From Panagrolaimus kolymaensis (lineage: Eukaryota > Nematoda > Chromadorea > Rhabditida > Panagrolaimidae): DNA of 64,000 nucleotides. Where the stretch lies: assembly GCA_028622995.1 (NCBI GenBank), contig JAJQJQ010000004.1, positions 9,114,001 to 9,178,000 on the forward strand, in the 5' to 3' direction. Positions 22,161-35,329 of the stretch are shown piece by piece (the stretch's first letter is position 1; the number at the start of each line of letters is the position of its first letter). Below the pieces are notes generated by a model. The model was not told the DNA's origin, did not search any database, and saw only the letters and a list, made by a program, of their open reading frames with translations. Both the position numbers and the translations under genes were made by a program.

Positions 22161-23949
22161 CAAAACTGTTTTTTCAATTACAATATAATTTTTTTATAAC
22201 CCTGAATGGTTTAATGCAGTTTTCTATTTCGCCTTTTATGAATTTAATTAATGAACAAGCCAGTTTTATCTTTAACGAGAGTTTAAAAAAACACGAACTT
22301 TTTAATTTTATTTTTACTCTCTTTTTCTAGTTAACGCGAAAACAGCAAAAGTGTTCAGTAAAATTTTCTTTGCCCGATTAAATATTAAGACGCAGTTTTT
22401 ATTTTTAAAATGCTCAAGCTCCACATTTGCTCAACATAAAATTCGTCGCCATTTTTCTGGTGCAAACAGTTTAAAATTTAAAACCTATCGAATTTTTTTA
22501 ATGAAACAATTATAGTTTTAAAAAACACTTTGAAGACTATGGACTCAGTTTTATTTTAACCAACAATCATTAATCATAAATTTAGCTTTTTGTGAATGTA
22601 AATTAATTATTGATTTGTGCAGTTTTAAAAATACACATAGTATTATTTATGCCAGTTATTTTTTTGTATAAAACTTGTTCTTGAGGTAATTAAATCAAAT
22701 TTTTCGATTTACAAGACAGTTTAATTAATTCCTAAACTTTTTTTATCGTCAAATTAAGATGCTAAAAACGTATCATCAAGTGCATTTTAAATGCAGTTTA
22801 ACAACAACAAAAAATCATTATTATTTAAGATTTTTTAATCAAATGTATAATATTTTATTGTTCTACAGTTTAACAAAAAAAAATTAAAATTATGCAAAGC
22901 TATCGATTGTTTAGCTAATTACAATATATTTTTTATAGATAGCTACATGTTATTTTCCATCAAAGTTTCAATAAATATTTCAGTTTTTTTATAACCAAAA
23001 TGGTTTATACCAAAAAGCCTGGAGCTCGGACAGTTTTTTTTATTTTGCAAAAAAATTTTTTACATAAAGTAATTGAAACCATTGACGCAAAGCAATGGCT
23101 AGAGCCAGTTTTTTTTATAAATAAAAGAATTTTAAATGGTTGTTTTTTTGATAAACGGAAAAATTCGAGTACCTAATGTTATGGTATAATTCAATAAAAC
23201 TGAGTTTACCATCAAACTCATTTAATTACAGTTTTTTTCTTCTCTAGCTTTATTCAAAGATTTTGTATTTAATAAAATAATGTATTTAAAATTTATTAAA
23301 CAGTCTTTAAAGAAAAAAAATTTTTTTATCAAAATTTTAATAACTTCTGTTATTAAATAATGAGACAGAAGATCTCATATTATCAACACAATTTTTTTCT
23401 CAGTTTTATAAAAATAATTTTTTTTCTTTCCTTTTTCTAAATGGAAAATGTCTTTATAATAAAAAGTGAGAAAAAGAACCCAGTTAAATAAATTAACTTT
23501 TATTAATAATGCAGTAGCAAAAATGAAACTACTAAAGGTATGGCTCCAGTTTATTTTAAAATGGTTGTATAAACTAATGATAACAATTAATTAAGTTTAT
23601 ACAGCCTGTTTTAAAGTTTTACAAGAAATTTTTCCCTTTTTTAAACCAATAATTTTGTAAAATGAACCACAACAAAATATGGATATCAGTTTTTATTATA
23701 AAAAAAGCCGTTGATAATTACTGTTCAGTTTTTTTAAAAGAAAATTTTTATTGTTACCAAATTCATTTAGAAATTCTATTTTAAAGAAAAATCAAAATAA
23801 AATATAAATACCCGAATTAAAGATAAATCGAAGTCGAGACAGTTTACAAAAAAAAGAGTTATGAACTACAGTTTTAAAAAATGAGAAAAAATCGACGCAG
23901 TTAAAAACAAAAGCTAATTTAAAAAAAAATTTGTGTTGTGCTTTCCCGC

Positions 23950-26900
23950 TCACATTGAAGCAAGCATGGCTTCATTTGATTGATCGGCTGGCATTATTTT
24001 GGCTGATAAGAGTTGCAACATAAGATCCGTGGTTGCTTCCAAATCATATTCGGGCTTCCAATTCCAATCTCTTCGAGCAGTGGAATCATCAAGAGATCGA
24101 GGCCATGAATCAGCTGAAAAAAGAGTTTTTAATCAAAAAATTTCTTTGACAAAATTCAAAAAAAACCAGATGCAGTTTAAATTTTTTTAAAGTTGCTAAA
24201 GCTTACCAATTTTTTGTCGAATGGGGCAAATATTGTATTCAATTTCAAAGTTTGGAATTCGTTTACGAATAGATGCGGCAATTTGTTCTGGGGTAAATGA
24301 AAAACCAGTCACGTTGTAAGTTCGCATGGTTAAGTTTTCTGATGGAGTGTGGAGCATCTAAAATGAAAAAAAAATATTAAGGAACAGTTTTAAAAAAAAG
24401 TATTTAAAAAATAAACCAAAATTTTATGAAAATTTAAGAATAATTAAGAAAAAAAGTATACATAAAATTTAAATTCGCGAAATTGACATTCAAAGCAGTT
24501 TTTTAGAAAGATTAAAAAAAAGTTTTGTTTTTTGCTGAAAATATGAACTCAAAGAATTAATCCACAGTTTTAACTTCTAGTTTCGAATATCCAGTTTTTA
24601 ACAAATTTTTAAGAACTTTTTTCCTATTTACCAATAAAAATAAAATAGATCAGTTTAAAAAAACCTAAGATAAACTTTATAAAAATTTTAATAAACGCTC
24701 CTATTTTGGAACAGTTTTTTATAAGTAAACGGAGCTTGTTTGTTTGATAAAGAATATAAACTCACGGTAAGAGAGTTACAGTTTTCTTGACACTTTCGAA
24801 AAATCCAGTTCTTACTAAATTTAAAAAAAAGTTTTTGGCGATAAAATGCGAAAAAGAAAAATTCTTAACCTCGCGATGGAGTTTTGATTAAACCCTTCTT
24901 ATTTTCCCAAAAATGCAGTTTTTACTTTTAAAATTAACAAGAAAATCGCTGATATTTTTATAACAGTTTATACTAAATTTATAATCCAAAAAGAATTTTT
25001 TTAACGTTTCAGATTTTCCACCTGACATCGTAAGAACCCAGTTTTGTTTTAAATTATATAATTTGATGCCAAATATTTTCTTTTCTTTTAAAAATTTTTT
25101 TATAGTCCCTGATCAACACCCAGGAATTCAGTTTTTTTCAAATAGAAAACCGCAAATGCAGTTTATTTTTAAGTTCAAAACTAAAATGAAAAAAAAATTG
25201 AAGATTACTTTAAAAAATGGCGATATTATTTTTTGTCAGTTTAAATCTTCTATTCGAAAAATATAATTTTAGTTTTTGTTTTTCTTAAATTCATACCGAA
25301 AACCATTTAACACCCAGTTTTATTTTTAATTTTACAATTAAATATTCGTTTTTTTTTCAAGGTTAAAGATATTTCCCTTTCTTTAAAAAAGTTTTTTGTA
25401 GAAAAAAAGTCTTTTCCATCACATAAACTCAGTTTTTTATAGATCCCATTAAAAAACAGCAAATGCAGTTTAATTATAATTAGATTTTCCCCTAAATTTA
25501 TTTACATACCTGAACGACTGAAGTCATGCAATCAGTATCAAACATCATAGGCAATTCCGTGTCAGGCTTTAAATAGCAATTATGTTTTCCAGTTAATAAA
25601 GCATCATAAAATATTTTAATTGCATAATCAGTTGTTCCGCCTCCAGGTTGTACGGTGGAAATAATACCTGGGAATCGAAGGGAGCGAAAATCAACACCAT
25701 ATTTTTCAAAATAATATTCCCCCAAAAGTTCTGCATAGACTTTAGTGACGCCATAAATGGTTCGTGGACGTTGAATAGTTAAATCAGGGGTTTTGTCTCG
25801 TTGCGTGGTAGGACCAAAAGCGCCAATTGTGGATGGAATAAAAACTTTTAATTTGTGTGCTTTAGAAACTTCCAAAACATTTTCCACTCCTCTACTATTG
25901 ACTTGAATTGCGAGGGGAACATTATTTTCAGCAACCGCGGATAAAAGAGCAGAAAAATGAATCAATGTATCGACATTATGGTTCACCACGGCTTCCTCAA
26001 TTGAATCCCTATCCAATATATTGACATAACAAAATGGGGCTAAAAAATATTTTAATTTTTTGATTTTATGAATGAAATGAAGCGAACCACAGCTCAGTTT
26101 TTTTTGTTTGTTAAAAAAGTTAAAACCATTATAAAAAAACTTTACAAACTTTCAATATGATGCGCAGTTTGTAAATAATTTTTGTAGATTTTTTTTATCT
26201 CTAATTATTAAAATTTAAAGCTTCCAAAAATATTATTTTGAATTCTTATGCAATTAATTCCAGTTTCTTATCAATAAATTCTGTGTTTCTCTTTTTTTTT
26301 TTCAAATAGAATTCTTGATTGTTTATTTAAATACAATTTTTCCTTTTTTTAACACCCTTTTATTTTTTTTAATTTCAAGAAATTGAAGAAGAAGAAGAGT
26401 GCGCTCAGTTTGAATGAAATAAAATAAGTTTTTAGATTTCATTTTTTCGAAGCCATTTTTTTTGCAAGACGTACGCGCTTTGTCCTGGTGACAGTTTTTT
26501 CCTAAAATTTTGTAATAAAAATTGGGTTCGTCTTGCTTCTCAAATATCAGTTTTTTTCTAACTTGCCAAAAATTGAATTTATTCCAAGAATTTTAGCACA
26601 TAAAAAATAAATTTTAAAATATTGAGCCTCATTCTTATTCATCCAAACTAGGCGGGTGGCGCGCCTACGGCGCGCCGAGTAAATGTTACTGTTTCGAAAA
26701 TATAATGTTTTTTGATTACAGTTTATAATAAGCAGTTCTTAGTAAAATAAGGTCATACATGCTACTATATCTGTGAAATCTTTGTGCATTTTACTCTTTA
26801 AAAGTCCTTAAAACTCAATCAAAAATATCCTTAAGATTTTCATTAGTATTTTCATCAATTTTGGATTATTTCATGACATTTTCTCGTTTTTGGTCCTCGG

Positions 26901-28928
26901 GATAATTCATTCTACGTGTTTCGAAAAAAGGCTTGATATCAGTTTTTTCTTTTTCTTGAAATCCTCAATCAAAATTAAAAGATCCTTTCTAATAAAACTT
27001 TTAAATGTTTAAAGCGCTTCAAAATCAACAACCATCGTCATCGCTAACATTCCTTGCAATGCAAAGTCTATCTGCATCAGGGATGCTCGATCGTTCGTGG
27101 TTCGGAGTTCGAAGTTCGGAATTTTAGGCAATTTTGTCCGAACATTGTTCGGAGTTCGGATGTTCGGATTTTAAAAAGCAAATTTTTACGTCTCCGAACA
27201 TGGTTCGATGTTCGGATGTTCGGATTCTCCAAAAGCCAAGATCGAGCATCCCTGATCTGCATTCGTTACATTCATGTTTATGCAAATTTTGTTGCACAAA
27301 CTCAAGCCATTTTATGCAAATTTGTTATTTCCTTTATTTTGTTTTTTTGGTCATTGAAACCTTCCAATTATGTCGGGTCCTTACATCCTCGAAATTAGGT
27401 CCTTGGATCCTTCCCTTGATATTAGCTCTACTGATATTATTTCATAGGATTTTTTTCTGTAATTAGGTCTCTACAATTCGGATTTTATGCCCTATTTCGA
27501 TCCCATGCTTTCTCTGGATCCTATCATCTTTTTTTTTAGTTAACGGATCCTTCACTTGATTTTGGTCCTTGGATCCTTCCCCAGCTATTATCTCTACGGA
27601 TCCTTGCCTTGATAATTGAAAGTTTAAAACTTTTAATGCAAATTTATCATTCCCTTTTCTTTCTTTTTCATTCTTTTTTTCTCTGTTTTTGTATTTGAAA
27701 AAAGTAATAAATTTGCATAGAGTGGACGCACAACCTGTTTTAGAAGAAAGGGATTCAGTTTTCATTCAACAAGTTTTTATAAATTCAGTTTGGCTTTATC
27801 TATCTATGCTTTTTGTTGTTGTAAAAGAATTAAGCTTACTTAAATGTTCAAAACCAGCTGGACGTTTACAAATATCCGTAAGAATCACCGAATCTTTGCC
27901 ATACATGTATCTGAAAATAAAATAAATATTTATCATTAAATTTATATGATGATGTATCTAATACCCAGTGTTTATTCTTGAGTGAAATAAAAGTTAATCA
28001 TTTTCTATGTTACACAAATCCATCCAGTTTTCTTATTATTATTTTAATAAATTATTTTTGAAACAGTTTTCTTTTCTATTTATTATTCAAACAAAACTAA
28101 AGTCAAATTCTGGCAAATGTGGGTTCAACTTAAAGACTTTATTGGCAGTTTTATTTTTATAAAGTTAAACATCAAAGGAATTTAAAAAGAATTTAATAGT
28201 TTGGCTTTATTGTTTATTGAAGCGCATTAATTAAACCTACTACAGTTTTATCTTGCTGATAGTTAAAAGGAAAAGAGAGAGAAAACATTTAATTTTTGTT
28301 TCAGTTTAAAAATTAATTCATAATTCGCAATCACACCTTATGACGCCGCAGTTTTAATAACAACAAAAAATACGCATGTTGTTCAACAGTTTTTAATTTT
28401 TTTTAAATTTTGTATGCAAAATATGCGAAAAGCAGTTTCTTCAAATCCGAAAAAAAGATAATCAAAACGTTTATCGATCCAAAATAATAATGCTTTTTGT
28501 TAGCTTTTAAACACTAATATGTTTTACATATGAAAGGTATCAAACAGTTTATATTTTCCAAACTCAAAATAAAAACTAAAAAACCTTTTCCCGCCGTGAC
28601 ACATCTTGTCAACCTCCAGTTTATTTACACAAATATCTCAAAAAAAAATAATTAAAAAAGTCGCTTACTTCATAATTGCTGCCAAACTTCTTCCAAGTTG
28701 TCCCATGCCTCCAGTAATAAGAACTTTGGGTGGGGAATTGCTATGATAAGCTTGAGCATATTTATAAAATTTTACAAATGGATCCGATATTGGAGCTTCT
28801 TGTCCAATGGGTGTAAAACCTCGAGGGTTTTCAGTCGAGGTTCCAATTCCTCGAAATTGTGAAGCTGTTGTTGTTGTTGTTCGTAGAGCCAAAGTTGATG
28901 GAACAACGAAGAGCAAATTTCGCTGCAT
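23950..28928 (-). CDS. L-threonine 3-dehydrogenase, mitochondrial
   Basis: Five exons: 28928-28669, 27910-27840, 26039-25510, 24357-24207 and 24113-23950; about 390 residues. Exon 1 carries a Ser/Thr/Arg-rich leader fitting mitochondrial import, then KVLITGGMGQLGRSLA (the Rossmann GxxGxxG). Exon 3 has IHFSALLSAVAENN, VFIPSTIGAFGP and RPRTIYGVTKVYAELLGEYY, with the catalytic Ser/Thr and the YxxxK pair of short-chain (extended) dehydrogenases, then FPGIIS and PGGGTTDYA. Exon 5 ends with DWNWKPEYDLEATT. It oxidises L-threonine to 2-amino-3-ketobutyrate with NAD+, feeding glycine and acetyl-CoA. All motifs are intact. Its introns (especially 1, 2 and 3) are packed with AAACTG units in sense orientation, and intron 2 also holds a MITE. 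A decayed partial copy lies downstream at 18.2-22.2 kb. Confidence 0.95.
26651..26680. repeat. Isolated GC-only palindrome
   Basis: Thirty bases, nearly all G/C, contain ggcgcgcc twice around a tac spacer, so a perfect 8-bp stem hairpin can form inside very A/T-rich intron DNA of TDH. No TIR/TSD pair could be defined. It may be the core remnant of a MITE. Confidence 0.5.
27078..27254. mobile_element. hAT-like MITE with GTTCGGA subrepeats (in TDH intron 2)
   Basis: A 177-bp element with TIR CAGGGATGCTCGATC / GATCGAGCATCCCTG and a perfect 8-bp TSD ATCTGCAT (27070-27077, 27255-27262). The interior consists of gttcggagttcgga and gttcggatgttcgga repeats in both orientations. Non-coding; the ORFs crossing it are by-products of the repeats. 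Confidence 0.9.
27395..27620. repeat. Degenerate GGATCCTTxxCTTGAT repeats
   Basis: ggatccttcccttgat, ggatccttcacttgat, ggatccttcccc and ggatccttgccttgat occur within 225 bp, mixed with attaggtcc words. They lie just beside the MITE in TDH intron 2 and look like an old minisatellite or decayed element. Confidence 0.5.
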
Positions 28929-30835
28929 AATTAATTACTGTAAAATTTTTTTCCGAAAAAATGAGGAAAATGAAAAAATTTAAAGTAAATTTATAGGAAA
29001 AAAATTCTTTTTTTTATTTCCTAATTTTTTTAGGAAAGAAAATTTTTTTTCTTTTCGTCTTCGATGTCTGTCGATCGGCTGATAATATTTGATTTGATTG
29101 TTGCCGAAAGAAATAAAGGCGGAGTAATCAGAATTGAGAAAAAAAAGAAGCATCCGATTTTTTGATTTCATTGAAAAAATCTTTTTCTTTTTTTTAGTTT
29201 TTGTTTCTGCGCGTGTATGTCTGCGTCATTCATTTAATTAGTTAGTTAAATGAAAAGAGTAAAAACCAAAACCGCAAAATCACAAAAAAATGAAGAAAGA
29301 AAAAAAACTCATCCTTCAACTTCATTAATTTTTTTGTTTCATTAAAAGAATGGAAATGTAAAAAACTAACCACGTGGAAACAGAAACACAGAAACCAAAA
29401 GAAAAAAATAATGAAAGTGCAGTTATTTCTCTTTGATTGATTTTGATCATTAATTCTGCTCGAAACATGCACCGAGCGAGGGTTCCATTATTTAGGCCAC
29501 ATTTTTTTTGAATAAATAGTTTATATTTTTTTTTTGGTTTGTAGAACCGTACTTTTTTTCATAAATATCAGTTTTTTTCTTTTCTCTTGGTGGGACATAG
29601 CTGCTATCACATAGATTTTTTTATATGAGTTACAGTATCTGATAAACAGGCATGTCCGTCCAAGAAATAAAAAATATACACAGTTTTTACTTTTTATAAA
29701 AATTAATTTTGACAGCATCGATGGACGTTAGTATTCAGTTTAATAATGATAATGGAATTGGAACTGAAACATAAAAATTTTTTGTTCAAGTTTCTTTTTC
29801 TTTTTGGGTACAAATAAAAAAAAAAGATGGAAGAAGAGAAAAAAATTCTGCAGCAATAATCACACCATAAAATATAATTATTTTCTCGTTTAATTAATGA
29901 TAACCATGTCACAGAAGATTGCAGTTTAAATATTTATGAAACGATGGTTTGATATTTGCTACAAAACTTGAAAGTTGCAACAACAGGAATTTTTTGAATG
30001 GAAAGGAAAAATGGGGAGAAAAAATTAGAAATAAAAATTGGGGCTTATTAGCTAATTTTAAACATTTTTTAAAATTTTGTTTAAAAAAAACAAGTTATGG
30101 TACTTCCCACGCATGCAGTTAATTTTCATATTTAAATTAATTCGTTATTCACAATTAATCTCGATACTCAGTTTTTATGAAGAATTATATTGAAAAGCAA
30201 TTAACCATAGAAAAAATATTTGGGGCTTCAAAGTATGTATAACAATAAAGTGCAGTTTTAATTTTTTTTAAATATATTTTCGGCTGATGGAATTTATTTT
30301 TTTGGCATATTTTTACATTTCGCTTTTTTCGCACAAATGTGGCAAAATTTTACAGTTTCATTGTATACCAAAAAGGAATTCACAAGCCATCACAGTTTTT
30401 TAAAAATTTTGTTTTGGAAAATATTTTATTTTATGCGCCAATGCGGCAAAAATTATACTTGAGTCAGCTAAAGCAGTTTATTTTGTATTTAAAAATGTTA
30501 ATATTTTATGCTCCTTATGCAGTTTTTATGTTTGCTTAAATTAAGGTTAATTATGGGTAGTAAGAAATATTTTGTCGATATAAAATTTATTAAATGGTTT
30601 TATCATGGATCACGCCGTGCTTCAGTTTTTTAAAGCGAATATTTCTATCTTTGCAAATGCAATACCATATCAAAATGATAGAAAGAACACAGTTTTTTCT
30701 TTTTATTATTAAATTTTCAAAAAAAAACACAAAAAACAACATTTACCAGTTTTTTTTTGGATTTTTGAATTGAATAAATCAAAAGTTTTTGTATAAAATT
30801 TAAATTAATAACCACACCAGAATTAATATGGCAAG

Positions 30836-31059
30836 CAGGCCTCTTCCTTCGGCCCGTCCAGCCCGGCCCGGCCTGGCCCGCGGGCCGGGCCGGGCCGACT
30901 TTTGAACGGGCCAGGCCGGGCCGAGGCCGACCATTTTCTAAAAAAAGAAAAAAAATCAAAGGGAATACCAAGGCAAAAAAAAAATTGACGGGCCGGGCCC
31001 AAATTTGAACGGGCCGGGCCGGCCCGGGCCTGCAAAAGTCGGCCCGTGGAAGAGGCCTG
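30836..31059. mobile_element. hAT-like MITE with GGGCCGG subrepeats
   Basis: A 224-bp element with ends CAGGCCTCTTCC / GGAAGAGGCCTG and a perfect 8-bp TSD ATGGCAAG (30828-30835, 31060-31067). Both arms are almost pure G/C (cccggcccggcctggcccg and partners) around an A/T-rich centre. The right TSD abuts a CAGTTT motif. It stands out sharply from the host composition. Confidence 0.92.
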
Positions 31060-34000
31060 ATGGCAAGGCAGTTTGATTATTTAAAAAAATGTTAAAAATT
31101 TAAAACGCTTGTATTTTTAATGGATAAAAAAATATTCCATAAAAATAACAAGGAAGTTTAAATTAAATATAAATATATTTATAAATTAAACCAATAAGAA
31201 TCTTATAAAAAGCTCCAGTTTTAAAGGTGAAAAAAATTTTTTTAAACAAATTAATAAACGCATGACTATTATTCCTGCGATTATAACGCCCTTCAGTTAA
31301 AAAAATAAAATAAAGCTCTTACAAAATAAAGATCAACGCAGTTAAAAAAATTTTCGTTAATATTTTTTTTTTAAAAAGCTGTCTGTCTATTTGTGATTAA
31401 ATATGGCCAAAAGCGTGTTGTTTGAAAAGCATAGATAATCATGCAACAAAAAAGGCTTTTTTTCCCGGCAGTTTTAATTATGAAATAAAAAATTAATTAC
31501 TTACCTCAAAAATTAATATTTCAGACACAAAATCGTGGTTTACAGAAAAAAAATTTGCAGTTAAAATTCAATAAAAAAATTCTTGAATGAGAAATTCAGC
31601 AAAACCCATGTTTTTTTAAATTCCAGTTCACCCCCGATCACAGTTAATAAAAAATTAAGATTAAAAAAATCTTTTTATGTTAAAAAAAAATTAAGATAAA
31701 AGAAAAAAAATAGAAAATGGTGGAAAAAAATTGATTGCAAGTGAAAGTTGCCAAACATATTATTTTGGAAAGACAGTTAATTACCAATAAAGATATGACC
31801 AGGCTAAAGAGTTCCCAGTTTTAAATAATTTAATTTTTTTAATGAATATCAGTTAAAATTAATCAAGAAAAAATAATTTTAAGCTTCCCAACACTAAAAT
31901 TTAGCCAAGTTTTTTATTTTTAAACAGTTTTTAAAACTATGATGAATCAAAATGAGTAATCTCTTAGGATCAGTTAAAATTATTTATTTCATACGAATCT
32001 AACGAATACAGTTTAAAATTAAATAATCTTACTTGGAGTCTAATGAAATTTTTTTTAAGAAATGTAAAAAAAAATCAAATAATTACCTTCCGTACCAGTT
32101 TTCCAATCAAATCCTACAATTTTTACACTTGTTCCAGTTAATTGAAACCACAAAAGAAAAAATAAACTAAACTTGCAATCATTCTTATTTTCTTTTTTAT
32201 TTAATAATAATGATGAAAGGAAATGAAACAGAAAAAAATGATGAAGATGATGATGGAAAGAAATTGAAACAGCAAATTATCTTTCAAACCAACCAAACAA
32301 CCACACATAAACGCAAAAACAAGAAAAAAATAAAAATAAGGGAAAAAACACGCTTTTTTCTTTCTTCCTTTCTTTTTCTTCCCTTCCGCTACTTTCTATT
32401 TGCCACCTCTGGCTATGATGCTGCTGCCACTGCGCAAAAAGAAAAAAAGAAACTCGAAGTCGATGTTGTTTAAAAGAAAAAAAAAGAAAACCAAAAAAAA
32501 GTTGTTGTTGCCTGTGGCAGCTAATCTCAGTTCTTTTTCTTTGCATTTTTTTTTTGAAAAAAAAGTGGGAATAAAGAAGAAAATTTTCTTCTTTTTGCCA
32601 CTTTTGAGGGTCATATGTATTTTTCATTTTTTTGTTGTTGTGTTATTTTGTTAGTATTTTTTTTACATATGTTTTTTTAAATATTTTTAAGCGCAGTGAA
32701 ACGAAGTTTTTTAAATTGTAAACAGTTTTTATAATACTAAAATGGATTAAATGCTAAAAGAAAAAACGGAAGTTGTAGTTTATGGGAATTATAAGATTTA
32801 ATAAAAAAAAAGCAAAGGGATTAATACACACCTTTATCTTCCGTGCTTAATAAAAACAAAAAACAAAACAGTTTTTAAAGAGAATAAAAATTATTTCCTT
32901 TATAATATATTTGGAACAGTTTTATCAACCAAAAAAATCATTTAAAATGTATTTAAAAAATTTAAATACCATTTATTACAGTTTTTTATATATTTTTTGT
33001 TTAAATCAGTTTTTTTTGCAAACAAAGTGAACAAAAATCTTGGAATTTGACAGTTATTTAACAAAAACCCTTTTAGTGCAAACACGTGTAAATTTTATTA
33101 ATAAATTTGATACGCATTCTTTTTTTTTCATCTGTTGAATTTAAAGGAAATTTAATCCTGCTGCAGTTAAATATTCATTACATTAATTAAGACAATTTAA
33201 ATTAATTAGTGACTATTGAAAAATAAAATTAAAAAAATTTAGCGAATTTAAAACAGGGATAAATGAAATAATTCAGTTTTTTTTAAAATAAAATAACAAA
33301 TGCGAAAATGCTAAAAACAGTGTTTTATTGAATCCAGTTAATAAACTAAAGCTTAAAAAAAGTTGTAAATCTTACTAAAAAATTTTTTGATTTTGGTTGC
33401 TTTTTCCTCGACGTAAGCACTATCACAGTTTTAAAAAATTTTAATAATTTATGGTTATGATGTCCTCTTGATAATAACAAATCACAGTTTAAAAAATAAA
33501 TAAAAGGAAAAATTATGAAGAAATAGAGATATTTAGCATGTTTGTTAGATGTGTAAGCTAATGGGAAGCTGCTACTATGATAGTCTCTAGAAACCAATTT
33601 TGGACGCCTTAATTCAGTTTTTATAGTTTTTAATAACTACAGATGTATCTACTGCGCAGTTTTTTCTTTTAATTTCATTCAAATTTTTCAATAAAAAAAA
33701 TGTTTACCATTCATAACACATTTTCTTCCAATGCAGTTTCAAGAAAAAAGCATTTTTTTAGTTTTCGATTTTTGTAACAAATCTGTTAGTCTTTTTGGCC
33801 AGTTTAAAAACGTGGTAAATTGCAAACATAATTATCACAAATGCTCTTTTCCCAATAAAGTATGAAACAAAAAAGACAAATTTCATTTGACAAATAATTT
33901 ATTTCTCGTCTCCTCAACCAACAATTTTTCTCAGTTTTGATTAAAATAAAAAGTGACTTCTTCTTCTAGCGTTAATTTGGATGGAAACAATGAATGCATT

Positions 34001-34819
34001 GAAATGCGAAAAAAAGAAGAAAAAAACCACGAAATAAATTATAAACGGAAATTAGAGAAAAGAAAAACTTGTTTTCATCTTCTTTCTTTTTATACCAAAA
34101 AAATTTATTGAGTTTTGTTTAAAAAAAGTTAAAAAAATTTAATTTGAAAAGTAAAAGGGGTTAAAAAGAATGGAAAAAATCGGAAATACAGTTTAAAAAA
34201 TTTTGTAACATAAAATTTTAACAAAAAGAAAAGCAGTTTTTAAATATGTAAAAAAGAAATCTGGCAAACTATCATAAAAAAAAGAAATCTTGGAAATCAG
34301 TTTATATTTATTAAAGATTTGTATGTGTCGTCAAAAATATCCATTTTAAAAAATGACGGCCAGTTTTAATATCGAAAATATAATATTTTAGTTATGATGG
34401 GTACATATGTATATTAATGAAGGCCAAGCGTTGGCATTTTCATTCCAAACTAATAATTAAAAATTAAAAAAAAGGTTCCTCGAAGAAGAAAAAATATACA
34501 GTTTATTTAAATTTATAGAAGCTATGTATGGAAAATATTTGGCACATATACACCGCAAAAAACCTAAAATAGAAAGTTTTTTGTTACATCGTCGTAATAA
34601 ACAGTTAAAATAAATTCTTTTGTATTGAATCCAAATTTCCTTCTAGCGCCGCAGTTTTTAATTCCTTCAATAAAATTAGAATATTTCCATTTTCACATAA
34701 AAAAATTTTCACAACTTCTTTTCAATAACAACAAAACCATACGAATTCAGTTTATAAATTTTCAAATTGTTTTACTTCTCATTCCAGTTTTTTTTTCTAT
34801 TTGCAGTTTATAATATATG

Positions 34820-35020
34820 TGTTGCAACCGCACACCTGTTTAAAGAGTGCTGAGTCTCGACACGCTTGTCTTGCATCGCTGCTCGCTTCCATTACCCACT
34901 CTCGCTAGTTTACCTTTGCTAGTTTGTATCTTTGTATTGTTGTATCGTTGTTGACTGTTCCTGTGCTGCAAAGCAATAATAAATATAATCCTTATTTCCT
35001 TGTTGTCTGAGGTTACAACA
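34820..35020. mobile_element. Solo LTR of a retrotransposon
   Basis: A 201-bp block with higher GC begins TGTTGCAACC and ends GGTTACAACA (TG...CA with short inverted ends), flanked by a perfect 5-bp TSD ATATG (34815-34819, 35021-35025). It contains aataataaa near its 3' part, a plausible poly(A) signal. A 5-bp TSD fits Ty3/gypsy or BEL/Pao elements. No internal region or second LTR is adjacent, so it results from LTR-LTR recombination. Confidence 0.88.
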
Positions 35021-35329
35021 ATATGCTTAAATTTTTTTTGAACTATTGCTAAATATGAGACAAAAATTTTTCCAATCTCCAGTTTTAAAATTTTATGAAA
35101 TAAAAATGAAACGTATTTAATAAATTTATCAACAAATACTCTTTTTACTCAGTTATCAAATAACAAATGTAAATATTATCATTAAAGTTTAAGAAAATTA
35201 TGTTATTTATTTTTGTATTTGTAGTCCACATGAATTTTCCTGTAACAGTTATTTTTATTTATGTTTAAAATTTAGTTGTGCCGTGATTTTTTTTGAAAAT
35301 TGATTGAATAAAAGTGGCACAGTTTTAAC

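Larger units (their letters stand above)
20100..23900. repeat. Diverged tandem duplication within the motif array
   Basis: Bases about 20180-21010 match about 22130-22950 in order (offset about 1.93 kb), and about 21290-21400 match about 23720-23830 (offset about 2.43 kb). Shared words include gaacaagccag, acataaaattcgt / catataaaattcgt, gaatgtaaattaat and ataaatacccgaatta. Roughly two-thirds identity with indels. Most motif positions are shared, some are lost or gained: gtgcaatttt in one copy is gtgcagtttt in the other. Confidence 0.8.
18430..23945 (-). repeat. Motif-unit domain, block 1 (AAACTG on -, CAGTTT on +)
   Basis: Dense one-orientation array. Between about 20044 and 22045 alone I count about two dozen CAGTT(T/A) on +, spaced 30-180 bp, against one or two in the other orientation. 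With this base composition only a handful of CAGTTT would be expected per 20 kb by chance. On the - strand each unit is: A/T run, AAACTG, then 20-28 nt of unique GC-richer sequence, then T/A-rich sequence. Clear units lie near 18736, 20617, 21163, 21888, 23029 and 23105. The block is interrupted at 18.96-20.04 kb by a TIR transposon and its flanks. No gene other than TDH relics. Confidence 0.85.

Noticed and set aside
30717..31035. ORFs with GPARP-type repeats
   Set aside because: They lie in a GC-rich MITE and have no splice or start support.
32210..32650. Lys/Asp-rich and Lys-rich ORFs in a purine-rich patch
   Set aside because: Low-complexity poly-purine/poly-pyrimidine translation on both strands; no splice context or conserved segment.
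31500..33425. Apparent mini-exons on - (for example ending at 31503, 32093 and 33375) with GT donors and coding-like 12-18 residue translations
   Set aside because: Each coincides with the GC-richer payload just after AAACTG, has no acceptor, and frames do not join; they look like array units, not missing exons of the Gly/Ser-rich gene.
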